NCBI RefSeq assembly: GCF_901709675.1
Contig: NC_051102.1
Coordinates: 4,127,412 to 4,191,411 of the forward strand
Origin: Syngnathus acus
Lineage: Eukaryota > Chordata > Actinopteri > Syngnathiformes > Syngnathidae
Direction: 5' to 3'
Length of the DNA: 64,000 nucleotides
Below the pieces are notes generated by a model that saw only the letters and a list, made by a program, of their open reading frames with translations, made no database searches and was not told the origin of the DNA. The stretch's first letter is position 1; every line of letters starts with the position of its first letter. The position numbers and the translations under genes were made by a program. Positions 11,535 through 21,664 of this stretch are shown here, piece by piece.

Positions 11535-13995
11535 CTATTTCTTTTTTCCCCAAACCATTTCCATCTTCTGCATGTGGGCCTTGGATGACTTGGAGAAGGT
11601 GCTCTTTACTATGTTGAGCGGCGTTGACTTGCCACTGAGGTAGACCTTATTGAAGGAGGTTGGAGGCCATATCTGCTCCTCTCCGCTTGCATTCACTTCT
11701 TCCTTTTTCACCAGTGTGCACGAGTAGGCAAATATGTATCCTGTCATGAAGGCATCGAACCCGGCTCGGTGGGTGCCCGACTCTGCCTTGTTTTCACTTT
11801 TTCCGGTCACTTCAGTGTTTGTGGACTCTGTGTTGTGCTCACCTAATTCATTCCCCTCGCTATTTGTTTTCACATTTTCACCTTCATGGGTATTACTGTC
11901 CATCAAATTTGTAATTTCCAGAAACCCTGCTGTCACATCTTGATGACCCTCCTCTGGATTCAATTCCAAATAGGGCATTTTGTTTTGGGGGGCACCGTCC
12001 AAATTGGAGTCATCATCCACTATCTCTTCTTTCTTTTTCTTCTTTTGACGTTTCCTCTTTTTCCTTTTGTCATCCTTTGATTTATCATCTTGGAAAATGA
12101 TAAGGTCAGTGTCGTGGGACAAACGACACTTGGTGCCTTTTGAACACCAACCAAATGCCTGAAAAGACAAATACAGAAAATTTAGGACAGGATAGGTGAT
12201 GACGTGCAAAAAATCTATTTGCTGACTAAAGAATTTGTGTACCATTTGTATTTAACTTGAGATAAGTAAACTCCAGACTGATTCCCATTCCCTTTTAATC
12301 CAAACAATAACTATGCTTCACTTGGACTATTTATAATCAAAGTTTAGGTAGACTAACCGAGAAGGACTGGCAAATCTCAGTGTTGACTGAGTTCGGAGCT
12401 CCAGCTGGACAGATTCTGTGGTCCACATAGCGGGACATGGCGCCGGCATACTGACAGAACTCCAGGTAGACATGACGACCAGTCTCAACAGAGGCCTCAT
12501 TTCGACTGTTATCCAACTTACTGGAAGGAATAGAGAAAGACAACCAAGCAGTCAAAAATACATTACATACATTAACTGTACATTGTCTCGTCCTTCCCAT
12601 TACTTTCTCAGAGCAAGACGCTTTAGCATGTACGCACAGAAAGAAAATACACACCATTTCTTATAGGCGTACTCCAGGTATGAGGCACTGAAGCGAAGAT
12701 CGAATTCTGTGACATATTTAGTGTCAAAGATGCCTGCAGGAAACATCTCGGAGAGATCGGCTGTAAAGGTGGCTAAACGATCTGGTAGATGCGCATAGAA
12801 ATTCTAAAAAAAAAAAAAAAAAAAAGTCATTAATTTCATTCTGAAAGAGCAGCCAAATAGCTGACAGCTAAAGCCAACCATTAAGTACATGTTCTGAAAA
12901 CTATCTGCTTAAGAAATCTCTCAATTCAGAAGACCTGAACGGACAAAACCATGAATGTAAAAATCCTACCTGATAGAGAAAAGCAATATCAATGAGGCCA
13001 TTGTGGAGCACCAGAGGTTTTCTTGCACGTAGCAGCTCAGTAAATAAAGCCCGGATATGAACACCCTGGTTGTCTGATCCTCCCTTGCAAAAACAGAGAA
13101 AGAGAGGAAACCTCAAAACTACACTTATTTGCATTTTTTTTTTTAATCCGTCAAACAATGTAGTAAGGATACGCTTGGCTCCACAGCATGTAGTTGAATG
13201 ACAGCAAGATGATAGGTGAAAAAAAGTTACAAACTAAATTTTCAACAGGCTCAAATGGGATCATTACCTTATCATTACCCTTGTGATAGGGGATCCCCCC
13301 TGCATACTGCTTGTTGAAGTCAAATCCGTGTTGTACGAGGAACTGGACTGACTGGGGCTCTATGATGTACTCCTCTGAACACAGTAAGGTGAGGTTATAT
13401 ACCTGGACCAGGTATGTGTCTGCAGCCTGGGATAAAAAGTGAGAAGGGCACATTTTAGAGCTTCAACATAATTGATGAGATCCACAACTAATGTTATGCT
13501 AGTTTACATATGTCTCAAATTCAAAGCAATCAGAAAATATCTCGTCTTTTGCACCTCATTGCTGAGCATCTTGTAGCAGGCAATTCCCAAGGAGAGGATG
13601 GAGCGGGAGCGTGCTGCATGACAAATCGATTTATACCTGTCTTCTATAGATCTGAAACACAATAGTCAAGACAGCATTAGCAAGAAGGCCTCGAAATAAG
13701 CTTCGGAGGAAGTCCAGTTGAAATTAGGAAGGTCAGAAGATTTGTACTCACTCTGCAAGCAATGATGTTCTATTTCCAAGCCCACTCAGCTCCTACAACA
13801 ATAACTTGCAATAAGTAGGGGTCATTTGTTGCATCTTTTATTCCTGCTACAGCATTTAATCCTATTTTCTTATTCACATACCGTATCAACAGCAACGAAG
13901 GAAGATGTTTTAATAGCCACTACCATAGCAGGCCAAAGTTCTTTGAAGTTGCTATTCTGAACATCAATAACAGGAACAACAAACGAGGATGTCAT
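11535..13995 (-). CDS. toe1: Target of EGR1 protein 1 (TOE1), 3'-exonuclease/deadenylase, 8 coding exons
   Basis: Coding exons on the minus strand: 13995-13882, 13792-13752, 13651-13555, 13426-13268, 13083-12970, 12803-12655, 12520-12358 and 12158-11535. All phases agree and give 486 residues (human about 510). TOE1 is a nuclear, Cajal-body DEDD-type 3' exonuclease that trims snRNA and other small RNA 3' ends. Visible: the VAVDTEL exonuclease motif (Asp37, Glu39), LVLHNGLID (Asp169) and GIFDTKY (Asp202), and a Cx8Cx5Cx3H zinc finger (Cys275, Cys284, Cys290, His294). Then comes a strongly basic nuclear-localisation stretch ([13 protein letters not shown]) and the conserved C-terminal block [12 protein letters not shown]...KVYLSGK. 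The first ATG gives the family N-terminus. The gene is divergent with the THAP gene upstream. Identification is firm. Confidence 0.95.
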
Positions 13996-14467
13996 TTTGA
14001 CTTTCACAAAAATCAAAGCTGCTTATACTGAAGCGAAAAGGATCGCGAAAGGGCGTCAATTGTGCATTTACTTGAAATAGCTGAGCTGGGGGGAAAAACA
14101 ACCCTACCAACTATTTGCATTATCAGGTTCTTTCGGTTGTATATAACGTAATGTAGTCATAATGCAATAATAACTGTTAAGAGTCACTAAATGAATGCCG
14201 ACTCGGGGTATAATTCGGCAGGTAAACACGACTGTCCACAACGTGCTCCGTGGGTCCTTTAGCGTCATACACATAGAGAGATAACGATAAGCCTGTTTGG
14301 CCAGCAGCAATATTTTCCAAAATAATATTTAGGATGTCAATATAATTTCGTATACACCACAAAGTAATCTTTTGAAAGTTTTCCCATTGTATATATTATC
14401 AAGATTTCCTGTTAATTTGGTGCGTGTTTCAATGTGCTTTTTTTTATTTCAGGCATTTGATTCAGGC

Positions 14468-14520
14468 GCATAAATGACGTCAAATGCCCAACTAGGAAAA
14501 GGAAGGTCGCCATTTTGGCT
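14468..14520. promoter_or_regulatory. Shared toe1/THAP-gene promoter: CRE and YY1-type motif
   Basis: Between the divergent start codons (13995 minus, 14793 plus) lie a perfect palindromic CRE, TGACGTCA (14475-14482), and CGCCATTTTGG (14508-14518), a YY1-type motif often placed at or just downstream of the start site of TATA-less genes. YY1-motif orientation suggests it serves the plus-strand gene; the CRE may serve both. Confidence 0.5.
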
Positions 14521-14792
14521 CAAACAAAGTCAGAAAGACTTAGTTAAATACGGATGTTTTGTAATTTAGGATTAACACAGTACCAATATTATGCCAATCG
14601 GTCTCGTCATGTGAGTGAGCTGACAATTGACAAATTAGTTTTTTTTCGAGCAATGTAAATGTGCAGTTTTGCTTAAAAAAAAAAAAGAAGAAAAAAAAAA
14701 GATGTTTACCTCTGCGGTGCCTGTTTGTCAGCATAACAAATTCATACAATAACAATACTATTAACGCTGGTGTTTGTTTGTTTTCGTGTACA

Positions 14793-16334
14793 ATGGGTGG
14801 ATGTTCGGCTCCTAATTGTTCCAATTCAACCAGCATCGGGAAACAACTGTATAGATTTCCCAAAGATCTTGTCAGGAAGAAGAAATGGGTTGTTAATTGC
14901 CGACGCGACTTTGAACCAACTCCACACTCGAGATTATGCCAAGTGAGTACAGTATCTGTCAATCCCTCGGTGGAAAAAAAATATACACCATAGTCATGAT
15001 TAAGGAGTAGTAATTTTGTGTTTAAAAAAAAAAAACAGTTCTGGAATCTGATCATTCTTTCCACGCTTAATTTCTGTTATGTTCATGTATTACGTTTTTT
15101 TTTTTTTTTAATTAATTTTGTATTTATTATTGTAGCATTATTTTTTAAATCAATCTATCAATATGACCACATCATCCTCTCAATATTGTAGGACCATTTT
15201 GAGCCGAGTCAGTTTGAGGAGTTGGCAAAATCCCCAGCTGGAGGAAAGAAATTGAAGCCCAATGCCATCCCAACTCTCTTCAGTGCCGGAGACCCTCCTT
15301 ACCCTGCAATTACTACTCCATTCATTATGCTGCCCTTGAAACCTGAGCTAGGTAAATGCTACTCTATATCCATGTGACCAGCAGAATAAGGGAGTACAAT
15401 AGAATAGTTATGTTCTGCCTGTAGTGGAGAAGGAGCTGAATGTTGGTGATCATGGCTATGCTAGACGCACTCCTCTGCTTGGCCTTGAAGAGGAGGATGG
15501 AGATAGGCCAGCTGTGGACCAGCAGTCCTGCACACAATGCCACCTCCTCAAAAAACAGCTGGAGAAAGAGATGCAGCATACCGTAAGACTACAAAAGGAG
15601 GTGAGAGCGATTTTATTGGTATGGATTGATATACAGTAGAAGGGCTACACACCAATGTTCAATTGTCACGTCTTTGTGTGCATCTTTTTTGGAATGTGGT
15701 GAACTGTCAGTAAAATCTGATTGGAATCACAAAAGCATGCAGAATATGCAAATTCCCAAACTTAGATTGAAATCTGGAATCTCTGTGCAGCAGATCAACT
15801 CACTAACTGCTAGGGTGTGCCTTCAGCAAGAAATCATTCTAGGTTTGCATTAACACTTGTCACTACAAGTTTAATATAGTTTTCACAGGTGACAACATTT
15901 TCCAAGTGCAATAATGACCATAGCAAAGATCATTGCTTTGTGTGTCTCAGGCAGAAGAGATGAAGAAACGTCTCTACAGGCTTGACCGTATTGAGAAGGG
16001 ACTCCAGAACTTTCTATATGAGGACCAGATCCGCGCTTTGTCTCTCACCAAGCGGTCTCGCCGAGCCGTCTGGTCTCCAGAGACTATCCTGAAGGCTAGA
16101 AAGATTCGAAGTGCGGTGGGCACCAAAGGCTACGAGTACCTGAGAGAGCTGGGGTACCCGTTACCCTCCTACCGGACTCTATGTAACCGCCTAGAAACCA
16201 AGATCATGGTAACGACTGACATGAGCTGTGAGGAATTGGCAGAGCTGGGCCTGGGACTCATGGCCACCTGCGATAGCCCAACAGAAGATGTTGGCGACAA
16301 TGATGAGGAAGACCTTCTTGGTGTCTTGTCCTGA
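14793..16334 (+). CDS. THAP-domain protein with P-element-transposase-like C-terminal helix-turn-helix
   Basis: Exons 14793-14942, 15192-15351, 15425-15600 and 15951-16334 join in frame to give 289 residues. The N-terminus is a complete THAP zinc finger: Cys4, Cys9, Cys49 and His52 (C-x2-H), with invariant Pro23, Trp32 and the AIPTLF motif (residues 75-80). This predicts sequence-specific DNA binding. A leucine/lysine-rich coiled coil follows (about 143-182). Then comes a block (about 195-240) with WSPETILKARKIRS and GTKGYEYLRELGYPLPSYRTL, resembling the N-terminal region of P-element/THAP9-type transposases. An acidic tail ends the protein. No RNase-H catalytic domain follows, so this looks like a host transcription-factor-type gene derived from, or related to, such a transposase. 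I cannot give the ortholog number. Confidence 0.88.
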
Positions 16335-16946
16335 TTTCTGCTGTTTGCGTGACTCATCAAGCAAATGAGAGCTCTCATCAAATGGACACTATTTGCTTTG
16401 CACCATTTAATTAAGGATGCTCTTTAAGTTTGATGAGATGCAGGAGAACACGCTTAACACGAGGTTACACAAAAGTATGCTGAGATTTGTTGAGAAACTT
16501 AAAACATGCAACCAATTGAGTCATGTGACCGCTAGCAGACCAAACACAAACTTTTTTTTTCATTTTACGACTCTTTTAGAAAACCCAAGGAACACAAAAA
16601 TACAACTGACCACAATAATCCAGAACATATTAATAATGATGTTATTGTGTCAGACTAAGAAAAATTATACAAGAAAGCCTGCAATTGCACAAGCATGTAG
16701 CATGTTAACACATTTTTCTCGATGGGTAAAATGTTATGATACTTTTATGTACACTAGTATGCATCCAAAGCCAAAAAACAATCACTATCTATTTTTTAAG
16801 CACTCAATCTAGAAGGCACATTTGTTCAAGTTCAACTATAGTCACATGTTCCAATACTTTTGCTCACTTAAAAAGTGAGTGAGTGACTTCAAACAAAAGG
16901 TGCTTTGTCCGAAGTTGCTCATCACATCATGATGTAAATATCAAGA

Positions 16947-16952
16947 AATAAA
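16947..16952 (+). terminator. Poly(A) signal of the THAP gene
   Basis: An AATAAA lies about 610 bases after the THAP-gene stop codon and is the first clear canonical signal on that strand. Confidence 0.5.
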
Positions 16953-16959
16953 AGCTATA

Positions 16960-17900
16960 ATTTTAAACTTTTGTCTCATATTCATTTATTGATCTGAAAC
17001 CCTTCAATATACAACCAAAACGAAGGAATAGTCTTTTAGAGGAAACCCTATATTAAAAAAAACAGTAAGGGACAAGCGGTACAGATAATGGACGGATATA
17101 ATTCCTAACCCATTCACCTAATTTAAATGTGAATACCTTCTTAAAGATGAAAGTGTTGTTGAAGCATATCGTGTTTGTTTCTCTATTTGTTCTCGCTGTG
17201 CCTGCACAGATTATCTCCAGGGAAGGCACTCAATATTGAAATTAAAATTGGACACATTGGATAAAAATTAGCAAATTTGAAAATAAATATTGGTTTGATC
17301 AATGTGTATACCGTAATGTAATGCGAGTAGCCTACTATTTAAAGTATTGAAAAACTTTGCACTGGGTTCTCTTCTTGCACTGATAATCGTCATTGATTTT
17401 GGCCCCTTGCTTTGTTCCAAAGATCACATTGTGTGAGTTTTGAGTCACATGGCATTTAGTTACGCATAATATTGTAGACCAATGGTTTTCTTTTCTATCT
17501 CAGCTGTTGTCACCATTTTGTTTTAGTTTCATTGTCGCAACCTAATTTTATAGAAGTTTAAATGGTTAAATGTAGCCTTTGACAACACGTATAGTATATT
17601 ACATTTACAAAAGATGTTTAAAAGTACATCACACTCGTCCACCGGTTATACACTGTTACCTCTAAATTTGAATGCCGAAGACGGTAAATTTTATGGATTT
17701 GAAGCCATATGGATGGATCATAAAGCGGTTAACGCATTAAGTATATTAATCCTAAACTAGCCGACTTCATTATTTTCCTATTATGCCAGGTGTCTGTCAT
17801 GTATAATCCAAGATAAAAGTGAGAATTTGTTGGATTTGTTTTTCTGTACACAAGCTACTTTTAAACAGGTGAAAGTTAAGAGGCATGGACCTCGGACTTG
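16960..17900. other. Intergenic DNA between the THAP gene and selenop2
   Basis: AT-rich sequence with no exon or repeat family that I recognise. Confidence 0.5.
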
Positions 17901-17914
17901 ATCAACCTTAAACA

Positions 17915-18068
17915 TTTTAAATAGACACGTGTTGCACTGTTTGTGGACAGTGTTTCACTCCACCTCTTTGTTTGATTTTAGGGGGGAAGAGTCCAGCGCA
18001 GAAGCTTCAAAAACAGCAGAGATCTAATTCTCTCTTTAGGTCAAAAGGACAGCTAGGATACAACAGAG
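17915..18068 (+). other. Probable selenop2 promoter edge and non-coding first exon
   Basis: TTTTAAATAG (17915-17924) could act as a weak TATA box. A consensus donor GAG|GTGAGT follows at 18068/18069, and a good acceptor (CTTTCTTAG) ends at about 18329, 31 bases before the selenop2 ATG. This implies a 5' untranslated exon ending at 18068; its start is inferred only. Confidence 0.45.
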
Positions 18069-18359
18069 GTGAGTTGTTCTAAAAAATATATTGTATTTAT
18101 TTTGTAAATATGAATTTTACTTGATGATGATGATTTTATTATTATTATTATTATTATGATCAGCAACCTTGAGAGTCTTGATGTACATGTAACATGTAAA
18201 AAAATACTACACCACGATGCTGACCATTATAGTCTACCAACCAAATGTATGATTTCAGCTACTGTTACAAGTTTACAGACTATTTCCTATGTTGCAAATG
18301 ACTAAGACTGAATTCATGCCCTTTCTTAGGTGGGTGTGTTTCAACAGCCAGAGAGGACA

Positions 18360-19936
18360 ATGTTCTCTCCCCTGCTGCTGTGGACATGTGCGGCCTTGCC
18401 AGGCCTGCTACTGGCCTCCCAAGCCAGTCTATTGGTAGAGGGGGAGGACGCAGGCACCAGGATCTGTAAACCTGCCCCCTATTGGGACATAAAAGGACAA
18501 GCACCCATGCAGATGGTGCTTGGAAGTGTGGTGGTGGTAGCACTACTCAAGGCGAGCTGACATTTTTGTCTCGTTCAGGCCTCCAAGTAAGAAAACCAAT
18601 TAATATTTAATATTCATTACCGTATTTTCCGGACTATAAGGCGCATCTAAAAACCTAAATTTTCTCAAAAGCTGACAGTGCACCTTATAGTCCGGTGCGC
18701 CTTATATATGGACCAAATTCCTAAATTTAAACTGGCCCAAAGCATTGTGTCATGAAATCAATCATAAGTGGCCCGCTGAAGACTATGAATCATGAATCAA
18801 AAAGACCATGGATCATTATTTTGTGATTATAAAGTAATTTGTTGCGTCTGAAGTTTAAATAAAAAAGATAAAATGGCGATGGATTTGATTTAGATTAAAA
18901 ATCTGACATGATGCATTAATGGTGCGCCTTTTAGTCCGGTGCGCCTTATAGTCCGGAAAATACGGTACTTCAAAAGCAGCGGTGGTGAGATTGTGTGAAA
19001 GAGAATAACAACACTAGTAACCCTTTTATTCTTCTGGATCCATTTTTAGAATCCAAGGCCTGCGTGACAAGCTGAACCGTAACAATTTGACAGAGGTTTC
19101 CTTCATGATAGTTAATGAGCAAGACCCTCAGTCCAGAGCAATGTTCTGGGAGCTGAAAAGAAAAGCTCCTCCTGAAGTTCCAGTTTACCAACAGACTCCC
19201 TTTCAAAATGATGTGTGGGGGGTGCTGGACGGTGACAAAGATGACTTCTTAGTCTATGACAGGTAAAATAATCTTACACATTGCAGTGCTTGGCTTTCCC
19301 AACATTAAGGAAACTCCAAATGTCAAAGGTCATTCTTTTCATGTCCTGTCCAGGTGTGGTCTCCTCACATTCCATGTAGTGCTTCCATTCAGCTTCTTGC
19401 AATACCCTTATGTTGAGGCTGCCATCAGAGCCACCTATCTTAAAAACATCTGCAACTGCACTGTGAGTAATCACTTCAACACAAATGCAATACTGTTACA
19501 CATCAAATAAAATGACGGGACTGCAAAATCTAAAAAGATCTACTAAAAAGAGCTGTGAATGACTTTGCATCATACTGGTGTTTGTAATATTTTCATCATA
19601 TTATTTTGCTGAATATAAAATATGAGAGTCTGAGAGACCAGATTAATAGTTAATAATGTTTTTTATACTCCCCAGGCTAATTTTACAACAGTAAATGGCA
19701 TTCTCACAAAGAATGATACGCTACCATTCAATGTCAACCACACCACAGCATCACCCAGAAATCAAGTGGATGCAGTGGATTCCAAAATGACAGTAACAAC
19801 ACCTAAAACCATTCAGATAGAGCACCACCATCATCATCAGCAGCAGCATAATACAACTGGAAGCCTCAGTCACCTTCATCACCATCAACCGCCCTCAAAC
19901 CACAGTCACCATCCTGTAAAAGATCATTTTGAGTAG
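18360..19936 (+). CDS. selenop2: Selenoprotein P, single-selenocysteine type (in-frame TGA = Sec67)
   Basis: Exons 18360-18586, 19050-19262, 19354-19462 and 19676-19936 join to 810 bases, 269 residues if the TGA at 18558-18560 is read as selenocysteine. The protein begins with a secretion signal (MFSPLLLWTCAALPGLLLAS). It has the thioredoxin-like selenoprotein P domain: ICKPAPYWDIKG, VVALLKAS-Sec-HFC (a Sec-x-x-Cys redox motif, residues 67-70), LRDKLNRNNLTEVSFMIVNEQ and VYQQTPFQNDVW. The last exon has N-glycosylation sites and a histidine-rich run (about residues 233-262). The Sec-rich tail of the main selenoprotein P is absent, which fits the fish selenop2 (SePP1b) paralog, a secreted protein of the selenium-transport family with probable redox rather than transport function. 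Reading continues in phase past the TGA into a consensus splice donor. Ordinary gene prediction would truncate it at residue 66. Confidence 0.93.
18618..18967. mobile_element. TA-flanked non-autonomous DNA transposon, copy 2
   Basis: Bounded by TA, with ends TACCGTATTTTCCGGACTAT and its inverted complement. It lies inside the selenop2 intron that follows the Sec-coding exon, ending about 82 bases before the exon 2 acceptor. Inner sequence is about 350 bases and near-identical in arrangement to the copies at 46513 and 58761, in inverse orientation to copy 1. Confidence 0.85.
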
Positions 19937-20044
19937 ACATTTATCTTTAACAGTTGTAGTAAAATATAGTGGTCTGTACTGTACTGAAACAAGATTGTGC
20001 TGTCTTCTCCAAGTGTGCTGAAACAGTAGCTTTCGTTCCTCCCT

Positions 20045-20121
20045 GCGTGCTCCTATTAATGAAGTCTACAGTCTCGAACCTGGCTACAGGAAGCTGCAGA
20101 TGGATGTGTAAGGAGAGACGC
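20045..20121 (+). promoter_or_regulatory. SECIS element (form II) of selenop2
   Basis: This is a stem-loop that recruits SBP2 and EFsec to recode UGA. The outer stem pairs GCGTGCTCCT (20045-20054) with AGGAGAGACGC (20111-20121). The non-Watson-Crick quartet is ATGA (20059-20062) against GGAT (20102-20105). Helix 2 pairs GTCTACAG (20064-20071) with CTGCAGAT (20094-20101), with one mismatch. The unpaired AA is at 20077-20078, and the extra small hairpin CCTG-gcta-CAGG follows directly, which makes it form II. It lies about 110 bases after the stop codon. Confidence 0.92.
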
Positions 20122-20447
20122 TAAATTTGGACTGACAGCTGCTGTTTCTCAGACAGGCTCAGAGGATGCGGTGCACTGATGCTAAGTACACCTCAGTATG
20201 TTTATTGTGAACAAACATTTTGTCTTTCATGTGCTTCATTAATTAGAAATTGTCGTAATTAATGCCAATATTAATTATATTATTATATTATATAATTATA
20301 TTATTTGACAACACGTGTACGGAGTCGCAATGTGTTGCTATTTCTTGAATTCGTTTCATTGGGGATGCACAGCTTTAATTTTTATGAGACTTATTTATCA
20401 CAAGTTTTTAAGAGAAGTTACTTGTTGTGACTCATGTGCATAGCGTG

Positions 20448-20456
20448 AAAATAAAG
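20448..20456 (+). terminator. Poly(A) signal of selenop2
   Basis: AATAAA within GAAAATAAAGTC, about 330 bases downstream of the SECIS, followed by GT-rich sequence. Confidence 0.55.
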
Positions 20457-20548
20457 TCATTCATACGGATATGTCAGTTTTCTGTCACCACTCCGATTGG
20501 CTGAGAGTCACCTGCTTCCGTCCCACAACGGCGCATAACGCCCTATTT

Positions 20549-20876
20549 CAGGGGTGTCAAACTCGTTTTTTTTCGCGGGGCACATTGTAGTCATAGTTTC
20601 TTTCGGAGGGCCATTATGACTGTCAACCCTAATAAATGTATGAGCACCTCATATTATATACAGTATAAGCTACAAAACAACAACAAATAACTCGTTTTCA
20701 AATCAGACTAGTAAAAACCGGTCAAATATTTAAAAAAAATATATTTTATAAAAGTGAAGACAATTTGCAATTCTAGTAATGACACATGAATTTGATGCAC
20801 AATTTGTCTTCGCGGGCCACATAAAATGATGTGGTGGGCCGTATCTGGCCGCCGGGCCGTGAGTTTGACACCTGTG
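20549..20876. mobile_element. hAT-type MITE, copy 1
   Basis: Starts CAGGGGTGTCAAACTC and ends with the inverse GAGTTTGACACCTGTG. It is flanked by 8-base direct repeats CCCTATTT and CCCTATTC (20541-20548 and 20877-20884), as hAT insertions make. It holds no transposase. Confidence 0.85.
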
Positions 20877-21664
20877 CCCTATTCTGTCTGCACATGTCAA
20901 GCAAAATCCCCAAAGATAGAAAACTCCACCCATGTGTACAGTTAGACTGCGTTTTGCACTGAACTTGCCCTGGGAATGAAAATAGGCCCCTTTCAAATCA
21001 GACCGTGTTCAAATTTAAAGGTTGCACTGATTTGGTAGAGATATCAGATGAGTGATAGTATCTATCAGGTGTATTTTAAAAACTGAGAATTTTAGACCTG
21101 CTAGTTCGTTCTGATGAGATGAGTCTGATGTGAATGACAATAGAATTCCTGCATGGGTGGAACATTCCTGTATGGGCGGTTTGCTTACTCATATCAAGTT
21201 TTTCCACTTGCTAGAAGTGCTTGTGCAAAAAGAAATAAATACTCTTTGAAGCATGATTTGAAGGGATTATAAGTTCTTCTGTGAATGTATGAAAAGTAAT
21301 GAAAAGTAGTCAAACGTAAAGTAACTCTGTCACAAGTGTGTAAGGTTTGTGCACGAATTAAAACATATCTAGAATGGTGAAGTCTTATTTCTGTTATTGT
21401 TTTTGCATTTCAATATTGACCCTGCTTCATTGCCAAACTTAAGTCATGAAAGTAAGTAGTGAAAGTAGTGAACCGTAAACTGTTGCACCTTGAAATGAAC
21501 CAGTTGAAAGTTGCGAGGTGTCGCAAGGAGGCAATATGACTTATTGTTGCAGAACAGGAAATGCTTCAGTGAGAAGTTGCATTACCTCACTTTGACGTTT
21601 GAAATGGAGCATGAGTTTGACTGGTGTTGGAACTGACGAGGAAAATAAATCAATCGCCGCCTAA

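Noticed and set aside
14540-15064. 174-codon frame antisense to the THAP gene
   Set aside because: It is a shadow of THAP exon 1 and flanking poly(A) tracts; the plus strand carries the conserved domain with correct splice sites.
18558-18560. TGA taken as a nonsense mutation making selenop2 a pseudogene
   Set aside because: The position is exactly the family's selenocysteine, the frame continues to a good donor, the other exons are intact and a SECIS is present.
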